The notes: a model not told the origin generated them from the letters alone. 64,000 bases of DNA from Dyadobacter sp. CY345 (GCF_021502725.1 NZ_JAKFFS010000001.1:1426001-1490000); one strand, 5' to 3'; shown: positions 34,252-43,722, counted from the stretch's first letter. Numbers and translations are program-made.

Positions 34252-35085
34252 ATGGATCTTAATTTGTCGGATACAACCTTCGACCTTGAATATTTTTATG
34301 AATTATCGCCGGATTTGTTATGCGTTGCTGGTTATGATGGTTATTTCAAAAAAATAAACCCCGCGGTTTCCAAAACTTTGGGGTATACCAATGAAGAATT
34401 AATGTCAAGGCCAATAAACTCCTTTGTGCATCCGGACGATCGGACTATTACCCAGGACAAGAGAGAAAGCATCAAAAGAAATAACCCGCTTCTCAACTTT
34501 GAAAATAGATATTTGACGAAAAATAACGAAGTGGTATGGCTTTCGTGGACCTCTATGCCGATTGAAAGAGATCAGGTGGTATTTGCAATCGCTAAAAATA
34601 TAACCTACCATAAAAAGTTAAACGAATTCAGGCGAATTTCTGACAGTTTGGGCTTATCGGTTGAGAGAAAGGAAATTATAAATGACGATCAGGCGATAAT
34701 ACAAAAGGAGGTAACTGCCAAGGATAATTTCTCCGGCATGTTATTGGCCAGTGAACCTTCTCCCGCGGATCTGATCTGGTTGCAGGAATTTGAAAACATT
34801 GTCAGAACATACATTGGAAAAGTTGACCTCAGCCTTAATCTGATTTGTAATGAACTGGGTGTCAGTGAGCGGGCATTATTCAGGCGCGTTAACAGAACAG
34901 TAGGGATTACGCCTAGCCGGCTCGTAAGAATTATAAGTTTACAAGTTGCCTTAGAGGCTATCAGAACAGGCAAATATCGAACAGTTTCAGAGATATCTGC
35001 CTTGGCGGGGTTTAATACACCTTCTTATTTTAGTAAAATTTTCGAAAAAATATATGGAATCGAATTATCGAAAATACTTAAATGA
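34252..35085 (+). CDS. PAS domain plus AraC-type HTH regulator
   Basis: 277 residues: a PAS domain at about 10-125 (PDLLCVAGYDGYFKKINPAVSKTLGY, NRYLTKNNEVVWLSWTSMP) and a C-terminal AraC-type HTH at about 180-277 (LNLICNELGVSERALFRRVNRTVG, RTVSEISALAGFNTPSYFSKIFEK). PAS supplies a sensory input (small ligand or redox). It may control the lipoprotein gene 56 bp downstream and itself. Confidence 0.9.
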   Translation: MDLNLSDTTFDLEYFYELSPDLLCVAGYDGYFKKINPAVSKTLGYTNEELMSRPINSFVHPDDRTITQDKRESIKRNNPLLNFENRYLTKNNEVVWLSWTSMPIERDQVVFAIAKNITYHKKLNEFRRISDSLGLSVERKEIINDDQAIIQKEVTAKDNFSGMLLASEPSPADLIWLQEFENIVRTYIGKVDLSLNLICNELGVSERALFRRVNRTVGITPSRLVRIISLQVALEAIRTGKYRTVSEISALAGFNTPSYFSKIFEKIYGIELSKILK

Positions 35086-35141
35086 CAGATTTATAGGTAA
35101 CTAATTTACTATTATGTTCCATTCGCCTTCCCGGTAACACC

Positions 35142-35591
35142 ATGTTTGATTTAATTAAAACGATTTATTTGCTTCTCTTTTTAGTGTTTACCAGCTGCGG
35201 ACCGAATTATGATACAAAGTATTACAAAACGATTTCCCTGGATAAGCAAGATACCGCCTCACTGAAACTGATAATATCAGAACGGGGCTTTTACGGCAAC
35301 TATCAAATTAAATACAAGGACAGAACAATTGATGATGGTACAATCGTAGGAAATATAATGGGCGATACATTGTTAGGGAAATATAGCTATCTATCGCGAG
35401 GCAACGCCAGATTAGTTGCACCTATTGCTTTCTTAAAAGTCGGTGAAAAATTAAAATTGGGTACTGGCATCGCGGGAACCTACATGGGTTTTCATGTTTA
35501 TTCACGAGGAAGCATATCCTTTAATGACTCTTTATTCCAATTTAAACCTATCGAATATGAGGAATTTACGTCGATCGATCAGAGGCGTTAA
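35142..35591 (+). CDS. Hypothetical lipoprotein
   Basis: 149 residues with a lipoprotein signal (LLFLVFTSC, Cys19). The mature part is polar and beta-rich with a small hydrophobic Gly-rich segment. No family recognised. Last gene of the island, probably co-transcribed with the PAS-AraC regulator. Confidence 0.65.
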   Translation: MFDLIKTIYLLLFLVFTSCGPNYDTKYYKTISLDKQDTASLKLIISERGFYGNYQIKYKDRTIDDGTIVGNIMGDTLLGKYSYLSRGNARLVAPIAFLKVGEKLKLGTGIAGTYMGFHVYSRGSISFNDSLFQFKPIEYEEFTSIDQRR

Positions 35592-35633
35592 TTAGTTTAA
35601 CGAGTTTATCATTGAAAATTAGGCATAAAAATT

Positions 35634-35651
35634 GAATCCGATATTCTCCAC
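35634..35651 (+). repeat. Direct repeat (right att candidate), copy of tRNA-Ala 3' end
   Basis: An 18-bp exact copy of tRNA-Ala positions 22471-22488, without the rest of the tRNA. About 20 bp downstream lies a weak AAAAGC...GCTTTT stem with trailing T, as would follow a tRNA 3' end before an insertion separated them. Confidence 0.6.
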
Positions 35652-35850
35652 AGACGTGCTATCGGGGTTAAAAAAGCTGCCGGTGCTGGCTTTTCTCGTA
35701 TTTTTCCATACAAATTATTTAATCATAAACTGGTTCGATTAACTGATATGAAGAGAATTACATCTACGTTAAAAAATTGTTAAGCTTTTATAAATCAACA
35801 GGATCAAGTTGTTCGCGATGTAGTTTTGCAGATTAACTACTCACAACATT

Positions 35851-37353
35851 ATGTTTCAAAAAACTACAATCCCAGCGTGCTCGCTCTTGGTATTAATGGC
35901 CATAGGATGCACAGATCACTCTATTGAACAGCCCGGTTCTGAAAATCCTGCATCTTTTGGTGAGGTAGCTCAGATTGATCTGGGTGGGACGGCTGCCTCT
36001 GAAATCTCGGCATACGATCCGACAACGAAGAAACTTTTTACAGTCAACAACGAAGCGACCGCAATTGTGGACGTGCTTGATCTTTCTTCGTTTCCAACCA
36101 TTAAAAAATTACCGTCTATCAACGTTTCTGCCCTTGGCGGCGTTGCAAATAGCGTTGCGGTTTCGGACGGAAAACTAGCCATTGCGCTTGAAGCGACTAA
36201 CAAACAGCAAAATGGAAGTGTTATCGTCATTAATACAATCAGCCTTGCCCAAATCAAACAAGTTACAGTTGGTGCTTTACCTGATATGGTTACGTTTAGC
36301 CCTGATGGAAAGTATATCGTGACTGCCAATGAGGGTGAGCCTAATGCTGACTATACGGTTGATCCGGAAGGCTCTGTTTCAATCATCAACGTACAGGATA
36401 ATTATAGCGTTAAAACACTCACTTTCGGTGGATTCGAAAGTTCTCTTACGCAGTTGGCCGCAAGTGGCTTTCGTATCTACGGTCCAAAAGCAACTTTCGC
36501 TCAGGATATTGAACCAGAATATGTTGCCATTTCAGAAAATTCTAAAAAGGCGTTTGTGACCTTGCAGGAAAATAACGGAATTGCAGAAGTTGATTTGGAA
36601 AGTGGCGTGATTCTGAAAATAAATCCGCTTGGAACAAAGGATTATAGCCTGGCGGCGAATGCGATTGATCCAAGCGACCGCGATAACAAAGTTGCTCTGG
36701 GACAGTGGCCTGTAAAATCATTTTTTCTGCCAGATGCGATCTCATATTTTTCTGTAAACGGAGCCGGATATTTGATTACTGCCAACGAAGGTGATGCCCG
36801 TGAATATTCATCTTTTGATGAGCAGGCGCGTGTAAGCTCTCTGAAACTAGACGCAACTGCATTTCCTAATGCCACTTCGCTTAAATTACCCGAAAATATT
36901 GGTCGTCTTCGTGTGACCAGCACTTTGGGTGATACGGACAAAGATGGTGACTATGACGTTTTGTACGGATTCGGCAGCCGCGGTTTCAGTATCTATAATG
37001 CAGCAACTGGTCAGTCGGTTTACGAATCAGGAAAAGGTTTGGAAGAGGAAGTGATCAAGGCAAATATATATGACGATGATCGCTCAGACGATAAAGGTGT
37101 AGAGCCAGAAGGTGTTACTGTTGGCTGGATGAATAATAAACCGGTTGCATTTGTAGCACTTGAACGTGTTGATGCCATCGCCGTATATGACGTAAGTAAT
37201 CCTATGGCACCAAAGTTTCTTCAGATCATCAAAACCGGAGACGCGCCAGAAGGAATTTTGTTCATTGCCGCGGATAAAAGTCCAAATGGAAAAGCTTTAC
37301 TTGTTTCTTCAAATGAAGGAGATGGAACAGTTAAATTTTATCAAACCAATTAA
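35851..37353 (+). CDS. Choice-of-anchor-I family lipoprotein
   Basis: 500 residues with a lipoprotein signal (LVLMAIGC, Cys20). Beta-propeller-like repeats with VANSVAVSDGKLAIALE, DMVTFSPDGKYIVTANEGEPN, YLITANEGDAREYSSFDE and a closing ALLVSSNEGDGTVKFYQ match the choice-of-anchor I family of extracellular propeller proteins, often next to or fused with alkaline phosphatase-like domains. Likely surface-exposed; ligand unknown. It is the first gene outside the putative island. Confidence 0.85.
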   Translation: MFQKTTIPACSLLVLMAIGCTDHSIEQPGSENPASFGEVAQIDLGGTAASEISAYDPTTKKLFTVNNEATAIVDVLDLSSFPTIKKLPSINVSALGGVANSVAVSDGKLAIALEATNKQQNGSVIVINTISLAQIKQVTVGALPDMVTFSPDGKYIVTANEGEPNADYTVDPEGSVSIINVQDNYSVKTLTFGGFESSLTQLAASGFRIYGPKATFAQDIEPEYVAISENSKKAFVTLQENNGIAEVDLESGVILKINPLGTKDYSLAANAIDPSDRDNKVALGQWPVKSFFLPDAISYFSVNGAGYLITANEGDAREYSSFDEQARVSSLKLDATAFPNATSLKLPENIGRLRVTSTLGDTDKDGDYDVLYGFGSRGFSIYNAATGQSVYESGKGLEEEVIKANIYDDDRSDDKGVEPEGVTVGWMNNKPVAFVALERVDAIAVYDVSNPMAPKFLQIIKTGDAPEGILFIAADKSPNGKALLVSSNEGDGTVKFYQTN

Positions 37354-37382
37354 TAACTACCGGTTTGATTATTTGGTATAGT

Positions 37383-37440
37383 GAAAAGAGAAATGCTTGT
37401 CACGGCTTTTTAGAGCCAGGCAAGCATTTCTCTTTTTTTG
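37383..37440. terminator. Bidirectional terminator between convergent genes
   Basis: AAAGAGAAATGCTTG/CAAGCATTTCTCTTT arms with a 21-nt loop containing a GGCTTTTTAGAGCC hairpin, A-run on the left and T-run on the right. Confidence 0.88.
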
Positions 37441-37447
37441 AAAGGAA

Positions 37448-38173
37448 TTAATTTGAATTCATTCTTGCAAATACATTCTTTAAATCTTGCGAACCGGCGT
37501 TGGCCATTTGTTCGCTGAATCCAAAGGTCAGTTCATTTTTTTCCTCTTTCAATTGCTGAAAAACTGCATTTATAAAATCACTCACCGGAGGCGCAGTGTC
37601 GTGTAATCCTTTTCCTCCCAAATCCGTATTTAAAGCTGGCGGAATCATTTCGATCACCTCAATATTTTTTCCCTTTAGCTCTTGTCGGAGTGATAAAGTG
37701 AAAGAATGGAAAAAGGCTTTTGTAGCTGAATAAACGGGCACTTTTGTAAGCGGAACAAAGGCGAGGCCGGACGTTACGTTAATGATCGTATCCAGCGAAT
37801 AAAGCTTGATAAACAAAGAAGTCAGGTGAAGCGGTGCCTGGATATTGGTATCAATCTCGCTTTTTGCCTTTTCAAAAAAGTCCGTGTCTGAAACAGACAT
37901 CCACTGCTGGATACCTGCGTTGTTAATCAGCACATTCAAATCACTATGATTTTCCGAGATCCAGTCAAACAATTCCTGCCGTTCAGATTCTTCCGATAAG
38001 TCGCAAACTTTTGTGATGACGGAAGGATATTTTTGAGCTACTTCCTGTAAGACGGACTCACGTCTACCGCAGATAATAACCGTATTATTTTCAAGGAGAA
38101 ATCGCTCCGTAAGTCCCAAACCGATTCCACTCGCCCCGCCGGTTATTAAAATTTTATTACCAGATAATTTCAT
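37448..38173 (-). CDS. SDR family oxidoreductase (DltE-like)
   Basis: 241 residues with the cofactor motif TGGASGIG, the NNAG motif and the active-site YSATK. The cofactor strand ends IICGRRE, with basic residues favouring NADPH. The sequence pattern (VIEMIPPALNTDLGGKG) fits the DltE-like SDR subgroup. Last gene of a minus-strand group after the NTF2, AraC and aldo-keto reductase genes. Confidence 0.9.
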   Translation of the reverse strand: MKLSGNKILITGGASGIGLGLTERFLLENNTVIICGRRESVLQEVAQKYPSVITKVCDLSEESERQELFDWISENHSDLNVLINNAGIQQWMSVSDTDFFEKAKSEIDTNIQAPLHLTSLFIKLYSLDTIINVTSGLAFVPLTKVPVYSATKAFFHSFTLSLRQELKGKNIEVIEMIPPALNTDLGGKGLHDTAPPVSDFINAVFQQLKEEKNELTFGFSEQMANAGSQDLKNVFARMNSN

Positions 38174-38291
38174 AATAGTTTGTTTGAAGTTTAGACAACA
38201 AAGATGAAACTAATCCGACTTTTACTCGGCTGCATTTTAAAATATAAATTTGAAGTGCAACAGCCCTGTCAGCGATAGTGGTTTTTGCTCA

Positions 38292-38738
38292 CTACAATTT
38301 AGCCTGGTCTATTGCTTTGTATATTTTCCAATCACCGTCAATTTTTTTCCAAATGTTAATATACTTTGCGGAGTTTTGAGTACCAGTTTTTGATGTCGAA
38401 GTGAAAATGCCGACTTCCATTGCAACATTTTCAGCTAACAACTCAACCGTTGTTGGTGTACTTTTTAGGTCAATGCCCGTTGATGCAACTTTTTCGTAAA
38501 ATGGTTTCAATGCATTAATTCCAACCACTTCTTTTCCGTTTTGCAGAAATAAGACAGCATCTTTTGCGTGCATTTCCAGCACGAAACCAGGATCGCCATT
38601 TTTTATCGTTGTACGCATTTTCTCATACTTTTTAATAATGATTTGTTTTATATCTTCATTAGCGTTTGAACTTTCATATCTGCTAAACGATAGAAAAAAT
38701 GTGCAAATCAGAACTGATAATACTATTGATTTCATCAT
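38292..38738 (-). CDS. Secreted NTF2-like/DUF4440 protein
   Basis: 148 residues with a signal peptide (VLSVLICTFFLSFSR) and a cystatin-like NTF2 fold: IKQIIIKKYEKMRTTI, FVLEMHAKDAVLFLQNGKEV, YINIWKKIDGDWKIYKAI. Typical of DUF4440/SnoaL-like periplasmic proteins with unknown ligands. Ten bp after the AraC gene, so co-transcribed with it. Confidence 0.82.
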   Translation of the reverse strand: MMKSIVLSVLICTFFLSFSRYESSNANEDIKQIIIKKYEKMRTTIKNGDPGFVLEMHAKDAVLFLQNGKEVVGINALKPFYEKVASTGIDLKSTPTTVELLAENVAMEVGIFTSTSKTGTQNSAKYINIWKKIDGDWKIYKAIDQAKL

Positions 38739-38747
38739 ATCCAGAAT

Positions 38748-39662
38748 TTAATTAAATGAATTTCTGTACTCAATCGGTGTCAGATTGGTTTTACTTTTGA
38801 ATAGTTTGCTAAAAGATTGTGAATACTCAAAACCCAACTGGTAAGCGATTTCACTTACCGTCAGATTAGTATTCGTTAAAATTTCTTTTGCCCTTTCAAT
38901 CAATTTATTGTGTATGTGTTGCTGGGTATTTTGCCCTGTCAAACTACGCAACATATCGCTTAAATACGCTGATGAAACATAGAGTTCAGTCGCTAATTTT
39001 TCTACTGTTGGTACTGGTAAATCTGAATCGTCAGTAAAATATTCGGCTAATTTTTTTTCAAAGTTTGTAAGTAAATCGTTGGTTGCCATTTTTCTCGTAA
39101 TGAATTGCCTGCTGTAAAAACGATTGCAATAACTTAAAAGCAATTCAAGGTTGGAGACGATTACATCCTGACTGAAATGATCTAATCTGGCGTTTATTTC
39201 TTTTTCTATATTATGAACAATTGCTTCAACTGTTTTTTCTTCTTCGTCTGAAAGATGTAATGCTTCGTTTACTTCGTAAGAAAAATATCCATAGTTTTTA
39301 ATTGCTTTTCCTAATGGATATTGCCTGATTAAATCGGGGTGAAACAATAATGACCAACCATCATTGTTTCTATCTTCATCACTATCGACGCTAATTATTT
39401 GATTCGGGGCTATAAATGACATTGTACCATCATCAAAATCATAATGGTTTTTACCATATTTTAATTTCCCTTTAAAACTTCTTTTGATTGATATATTGTA
39501 AAAATCTAAAAGTAATTTTTGATGGGTAGGTTGACCATTATTCTTAATTTGGGAATGGTCAATAAGCGTTATTATCGGGTTTAATGGACTTGGTAACCCC
39601 ATAAAAGCATGTAGCTCTTTTATGGAATCTATCTTTTTTATGTTTTGATCCATGTTTTTCAT
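38748..39662 (-). CDS. AraC family transcriptional regulator
   Basis: 304 residues: an N-terminal cupin-like ligand domain (about 20-150) and a C-terminal double HTH at about 205-304 (VEKLATELYVSSAYLSDMLRSLTG, LTVSEIAYQLGFEYSQSFSKLFK). Lies between the aldo-keto reductase it likely controls and an NTF2-like gene. A 21-bp-spaced direct repeat upstream of the reductase is its probable site. Confidence 0.92.
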   Translation of the reverse strand: MKNMDQNIKKIDSIKELHAFMGLPSPLNPIITLIDHSQIKNNGQPTHQKLLLDFYNISIKRSFKGKLKYGKNHYDFDDGTMSFIAPNQIISVDSDEDRNNDGWSLLFHPDLIRQYPLGKAIKNYGYFSYEVNEALHLSDEEEKTVEAIVHNIEKEINARLDHFSQDVIVSNLELLLSYCNRFYSRQFITRKMATNDLLTNFEKKLAEYFTDDSDLPVPTVEKLATELYVSSAYLSDMLRSLTGQNTQQHIHNKLIERAKEILTNTNLTVSEIAYQLGFEYSQSFSKLFKSKTNLTPIEYRNSFN

Positions 39663-39716
39663 AAGCTGAAAATAAGCAGGCAGCTGTGATTTACTACCTG
39701 CTTATTATTTTTGAAA

Positions 39717-40757
39717 TTAAGCATTTTGAAAATCAACTCCTGCACTTCTGTCCATCGTCATTATTTCTAAAACATTTCCAGGATATTCAACCGGGAGTTT
39801 GCTTACTTCATTCAACTGATTTAATTCCTCTGTTGTAAATGCAATATCAACAGATTTTAAGTTGTCTTGAAGCTGCTGTATTTTGGTAGCACCAATAATA
39901 AGACTGCTTACCACCGGCTGATGTAATAACCAGGCCAAAGCTAGCTGAGCAATAGAAACTTGCTTTTGTTCTGCCATTGGTGTAAGTACATCTAAAACAT
40001 CATAAGCTCTTTCTTCGTGAAAAGGTGGAAACGGAAAAGCATTTAATCTGCCTTCTCCCTTTTGGCCATCTCTCTTATACTTGCCTGTAAGCAACCCACC
40101 ACTTAGCGGACTCCAAACCATCATTCCTACTTTTTGGTCTTGCAGCATTGGTACAATTTCACGTTCTGCGTCTCTTACGTCCAATGAGTAATTGACTTGT
40201 AAAGAGGCAAATCTGTCTAAATGGTTGTATTGCGAATAAGCTAGTCCCTTCATCAATTGCCAGGCAGAAATATTGCTTGCACCAAAATACCTGATTTTCC
40301 CGCTTCTTACTAAATCGTCCAATGTTTTGATGGTTTCTTCAATGGGAGTTAATGGGTCGGCTGTGTGAATTTGGTAGAGGTCGATATAGTCTGTACCAAG
40401 CCTTTTCAAACTGCCTTCAACTTGTTGAATGATATGTTTTTTTGAAAGCCCCAAATCATTTTGTCCTTTACCCATAGTGCCTCTCACTTTGGTAGCCAAA
40501 ACCAAGTCGTCCCTGTTGATAGAAAGATTTTTGATTGCTTGCCCGATCATTACTTCGGAAAGTCCTTCGGAATAAATGTTTGCCGTGTCAATGAAATTTA
40601 CTCCTGCTTCAGTTACCGTTTTAATTTGTTCATCAACTGTATTTTGATCCAGATTGCCCATGTAGCCAAAGAACCCTTTTCCACCATAATTCATTGTTCC
40701 CAAACACAGCGTTGATACTTTCAATCCTGTATTTCCTAATATTTTGTACTTCATCAT
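39717..40757 (-). CDS. Aldo/keto reductase
   Basis: 346 residues; I use the ATG at 40757 because the longer frame starts at a TTG. Catalytic tetrad residues are visible: Asp and Tyr in NFIDTANIYSEG, Lys in LVLATKV, and His in DLYQIHTAD. Closest in pattern to YajO/AKR12-type NADPH reductases acting on aldehydes and ketones. First gene of the minus-strand group; the AraC gene is 54 bp downstream. Confidence 0.92.
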   Translation of the reverse strand: MMKYKILGNTGLKVSTLCLGTMNYGGKGFFGYMGNLDQNTVDEQIKTVTEAGVNFIDTANIYSEGLSEVMIGQAIKNLSINRDDLVLATKVRGTMGKGQNDLGLSKKHIIQQVEGSLKRLGTDYIDLYQIHTADPLTPIEETIKTLDDLVRSGKIRYFGASNISAWQLMKGLAYSQYNHLDRFASLQVNYSLDVRDAEREIVPMLQDQKVGMMVWSPLSGGLLTGKYKRDGQKGEGRLNAFPFPPFHEERAYDVLDVLTPMAEQKQVSIAQLALAWLLHQPVVSSLIIGATKIQQLQDNLKSVDIAFTTEELNQLNEVSKLPVEYPGNVLEIMTMDRSAGVDFQNA

Positions 40758-41147
40758 TTTTAATTTGATTGTGAAGTACAAAGGTGATCAGTTAATAAAA
40801 TTGGCTTGTGTCCAAAATGTAGTTGTTTGTGTTCAAAATGAGGTTTGATGTTGTTTTTAGATCTATTTCGATTACCTAATTGATACAGATTTATGGAGGT
40901 TAGAAATTGGAAATTGGTACAAAACTCCTATAAAGAAATTGACCGTTTTCGGATTATACTGTTCACTTTCGGACATTTTTATTTTAACTAAACCCTCAAT
41001 ACTGCGTTTCAGAACAGATTGAAGATATTGGTATGAATGTTTTATACAAGGAACTATGTTATGCAATGTACCGGAATTATATTGTTACTTAACATACAAT
41101 CTGTTAGCCATGAAACAAAATTTTAGTCGAATTCAAAATTACTTGCA
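40758..41147. other. Intergenic region between divergent reductase and permease
   Basis: About 390 bp. It holds a 14-bp direct repeat with one mismatch at 40806 and 40827. I see no supported gene; an open frame on the minus strand at 40872-41066 has no family resemblance. Confidence 0.5.
40806..40840. promoter_or_regulatory. Candidate AraC-type operator, two 14-bp direct repeats
   Basis: TTGTGTCCAAAATG at 40806 and TTGTGTTCAAAATG at 40827 differ by one base and start 21 bp apart. They lie about 50-85 bp upstream of the aldo-keto reductase, next to the AraC regulator encoded downstream of it. Confidence 0.55.
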
Positions 41148-43565
41148 ATGATCAGGAACTACCTTAAAATCGCCTGGCGAAATCTTTTACGTAACCGAAT
41201 TTTTTCTGCCATTAATATCGTCGGACTGGCTATCGGGCTGGCTTCGTGTATGCTGATCAGTTTGTATGTACTCGATGAATTAAGCTATGACCGTTTCAAT
41301 GAAAAGGCGGATCAGATTGTCCGCGTCGTTTTCAAGGGAACAATGAACGGTGGCAAGATAAACGAGTCGCATGTCATGCCACCGACCGCGGGAGTTTTAA
41401 AAGCTGATTATCCCGAGGTAATAGAAGCCACGCGTCTTCGGCAGGCTGGCCGCCCGAAAGTGCTGATTGGAGACAAGCAGTATTCCGATGAAAATATGGC
41501 TTTTGTAGATGCTAACTTTTTTAAAGTTTTTACTTTACCCTTTACAAAAGGAAACGAAAAAAATGCGTTAACAGAACCAAATACGATTGTAATCACAGAA
41601 AACACGGCTGCTAAATATTTTGGAAACCAGGATCCGATTGGCAAGGTTTTGAACTTCAAGGGATCAGATATTCCCTACAAGGTAACGGGGGTAATTCAGG
41701 ACGTTCCGGTTAATTCACACTTCCGGTATGAGCTTTTTGGTGCACTTAGCGGATTGGAAGAATCTCGATCTGATTCGTGGATGGTATCAGAATTTTTTAC
41801 TTATCTTCTTTTGCAGAAGGGATATGACTATAAAAATCTGGAAGTTAAGTTGCCGCAGACCGTCGAAAAATACATGGGCCCACAGCTAAAAAAGGCGATG
41901 GGGATTTCCTTGACAGAATTTCGCAAGTCGGGCAATGACATAGGGCTTTATCTTCAGCCTTTGACTGATATCCATTTGTATGGCGACGCGGTTTATGATT
42001 TGAGTAACAGCGGTGATATCAAATACGTCTATATTTTTGGAGCAGTTGCAGTCATTATGCTCATCATTGCTTGCATCAATTTTATGAATTTATCAACAGC
42101 CGGCTCTTCTAAAAGGGCAAGAGAAGTGGGTGTGAGAAAAGTAATGGGCTCAGAAAAAAAGGAACTGGTTTTACAGTTTTTGCTTGAATCGGTTTTACTG
42201 ACTTCTATTTCTCTGGTATTGGCGATCATTTTCGGTTTACTAGCACTGCCGCTTTTCAATGATTTGTCAGGCAAAGATTTGTCATTACAGCTTAAAGCGT
42301 TACCGCAGCTTATTCCTTACCTTTTGCTTTTTGGCTTGGCCATCGGACTTTTGGCAGGCAGTTATCCGGCATTTTTTCTCTCGTCCTTCAAACCAATTTC
42401 TGTTCTGAAAGGCAGATTCAACTTTGATAAAAAAAGTATCAGCTTGCGAAGCAGCCTGGTGGTCGTGCAGTTTTTTATTTCCATCACTTTGATGATCGGC
42501 ACGACAGTGGTTTATCAGCAGCTCAAATACATCCAGAATAAAAAACTTGGTTACAACAAAGATCAGGTATTGGTTTTGGATACCTGGTCGCTGGGGAAAA
42601 ATCAGGAGGCTTTTCATAATGAGCTTTTACGTGACCCAAATGTGGTCAGCGTGAGCGCTTCCGGCTTTCTTCCAGCCGGTCCGTCTAACAATAACAACTA
42701 CATGGTTTTCCCTGACGGAAATAATACCACGCTGGTAAAAACGCTGCGTTATGAAGTTGATTACAATTACATTCCAACACTGGATATGGAAATGGCCTAT
42801 GGACGTAATTTCTCGAAAGATTTTGGGAATGATTCTTCGGGCGTGATCATCAATGAAACTGCTGCCAACATGTTAGGTTGGAAGAATAATGCACTGGATC
42901 ATTCTATCAGCAGGGCTAACAACCAAGGGACGGTTTCAACTTTTCGAGTTATCGGAGTCGTGAAAGATTTTCATTTCCAGTCACTTCGCGAGCGTATTAC
43001 ACCACTGGTTATGACACTCAGCGGAGGAGCGGGTACAATGATTGTTAAACTCAAAACGAAGGATGTGAAGGAGGTGCTCTCGAAAATGAAAATAACCTGG
43101 GATGGCTTCAAGCCGGAAAATCCTTTTGAATATACTTTTCTTGATGAGAGGTTTAATAACACTTATAAAGCAGAACAAAAGACCGGACAAATTCTAGGCG
43201 TATTTGCTGGGTTAACGATCTTAGTCGCCTGTCTTGGATTATTCGGGCTGGCCACTTTTACGGCCGAGCAACGCACAAGAGAAATAGGGGTACGCAAGGT
43301 TTTGGGCGCGTCTGTTTCTGGTATTGTGATGCTTCTGTCCAAAGATTTTATAAAACTGGTATGCATCGCCATCGTTGTCGCGATGCCGGTTGCCTGGTAT
43401 GGTATGAACAAATGGTTGCAGGAGTTTGAGTACCGGATCGAGATTTCATGGTGGATGCTTTCCGTTGCAGGTATTCTCTCCATTGCCGTCGCTCTGTTTA
43501 CCGTTTCTTTTCAGTCGGTAAAGGCGGCTTTGATGGATCCTGTAAAAAGTCTTCGGTCTGAATAG
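41148..43565 (+). CDS. MacB/FtsX-type ABC transporter permease (orphan)
   Basis: 805 residues starting MIRNYLKIAWRNLLRNRIFS. Two halves of periplasmic core plus FtsX-type membrane domain: AREVGVRKVMGSEKKEL in the first, TREIGVRKVLGASVSGIV in the second. Same architecture as the paralog at 28506, with no ATPase domain and no ATPase gene nearby. Presumably pairs with an ATPase encoded elsewhere, or acts as a periplasm-facing mechanotransmission component. Confidence 0.93.
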   Translation: MIRNYLKIAWRNLLRNRIFSAINIVGLAIGLASCMLISLYVLDELSYDRFNEKADQIVRVVFKGTMNGGKINESHVMPPTAGVLKADYPEVIEATRLRQAGRPKVLIGDKQYSDENMAFVDANFFKVFTLPFTKGNEKNALTEPNTIVITENTAAKYFGNQDPIGKVLNFKGSDIPYKVTGVIQDVPVNSHFRYELFGALSGLEESRSDSWMVSEFFTYLLLQKGYDYKNLEVKLPQTVEKYMGPQLKKAMGISLTEFRKSGNDIGLYLQPLTDIHLYGDAVYDLSNSGDIKYVYIFGAVAVIMLIIACINFMNLSTAGSSKRAREVGVRKVMGSEKKELVLQFLLESVLLTSISLVLAIIFGLLALPLFNDLSGKDLSLQLKALPQLIPYLLLFGLAIGLLAGSYPAFFLSSFKPISVLKGRFNFDKKSISLRSSLVVVQFFISITLMIGTTVVYQQLKYIQNKKLGYNKDQVLVLDTWSLGKNQEAFHNELLRDPNVVSVSASGFLPAGPSNNNNYMVFPDGNNTTLVKTLRYEVDYNYIPTLDMEMAYGRNFSKDFGNDSSGVIINETAANMLGWKNNALDHSISRANNQGTVSTFRVIGVVKDFHFQSLRERITPLVMTLSGGAGTMIVKLKTKDVKEVLSKMKITWDGFKPENPFEYTFLDERFNNTYKAEQKTGQILGVFAGLTILVACLGLFGLATFTAEQRTREIGVRKVLGASVSGIVMLLSKDFIKLVCIAIVVAMPVAWYGMNKWLQEFEYRIEISWWMLSVAGILSIAVALFTVSFQSVKAALMDPVKSLRSE

Positions 43566-43604
43566 GTTAGAGGCTGTTCAGGATTTTGAATATTCTTTTT
43601 TATT

Positions 43605-43652
43605 AAATTTGTTTGCTAATATCTATAAATTAAATATTTAGCAAACAAATTT
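43605..43652. repeat. 15-bp inverted repeat after permease
   Basis: AAATTTGTTTGCTAA (43605-43619) and its complement (43638-43652) with an 18-nt AT-rich loop, between convergent genes. Possibly a weak bidirectional terminator. Confidence 0.5.
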
Positions 43653-43722
43653 AGTGAAATAGTTGTCGGAGAGAATTGCAATAATGAAAAACCGAAAATT
43701 ATATCAAATTTCTCTCGTCTAA

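Larger units (their letters stand above)
22414..35651. mobile_element. Putative genomic island at tRNA-Ala, bounded by 18-bp direct repeats
   Basis: The last part of the tRNA-Ala gene (22471-22488) is repeated exactly and in the same orientation at 35634-35651. This is the pattern left when a tyrosine-recombinase element integrates into a tRNA 3' end and restores the tRNA at one side. The 13 kb between holds accessory genes (lipoproteins, orphan permease, small regulators) and wide AT-rich gaps. No integrase, relaxase or phage gene is recognisable, so the element would be degenerate or mobilised in trans. An 18-bp match could in principle arise otherwise. Confidence 0.5.

Noticed and set aside
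22490-35634. Integrase or phage genes in the putative island
   Set aside because: Every protein-coding frame there was read; none shows tyrosine or serine recombinase, relaxase, capsid or replication motifs.
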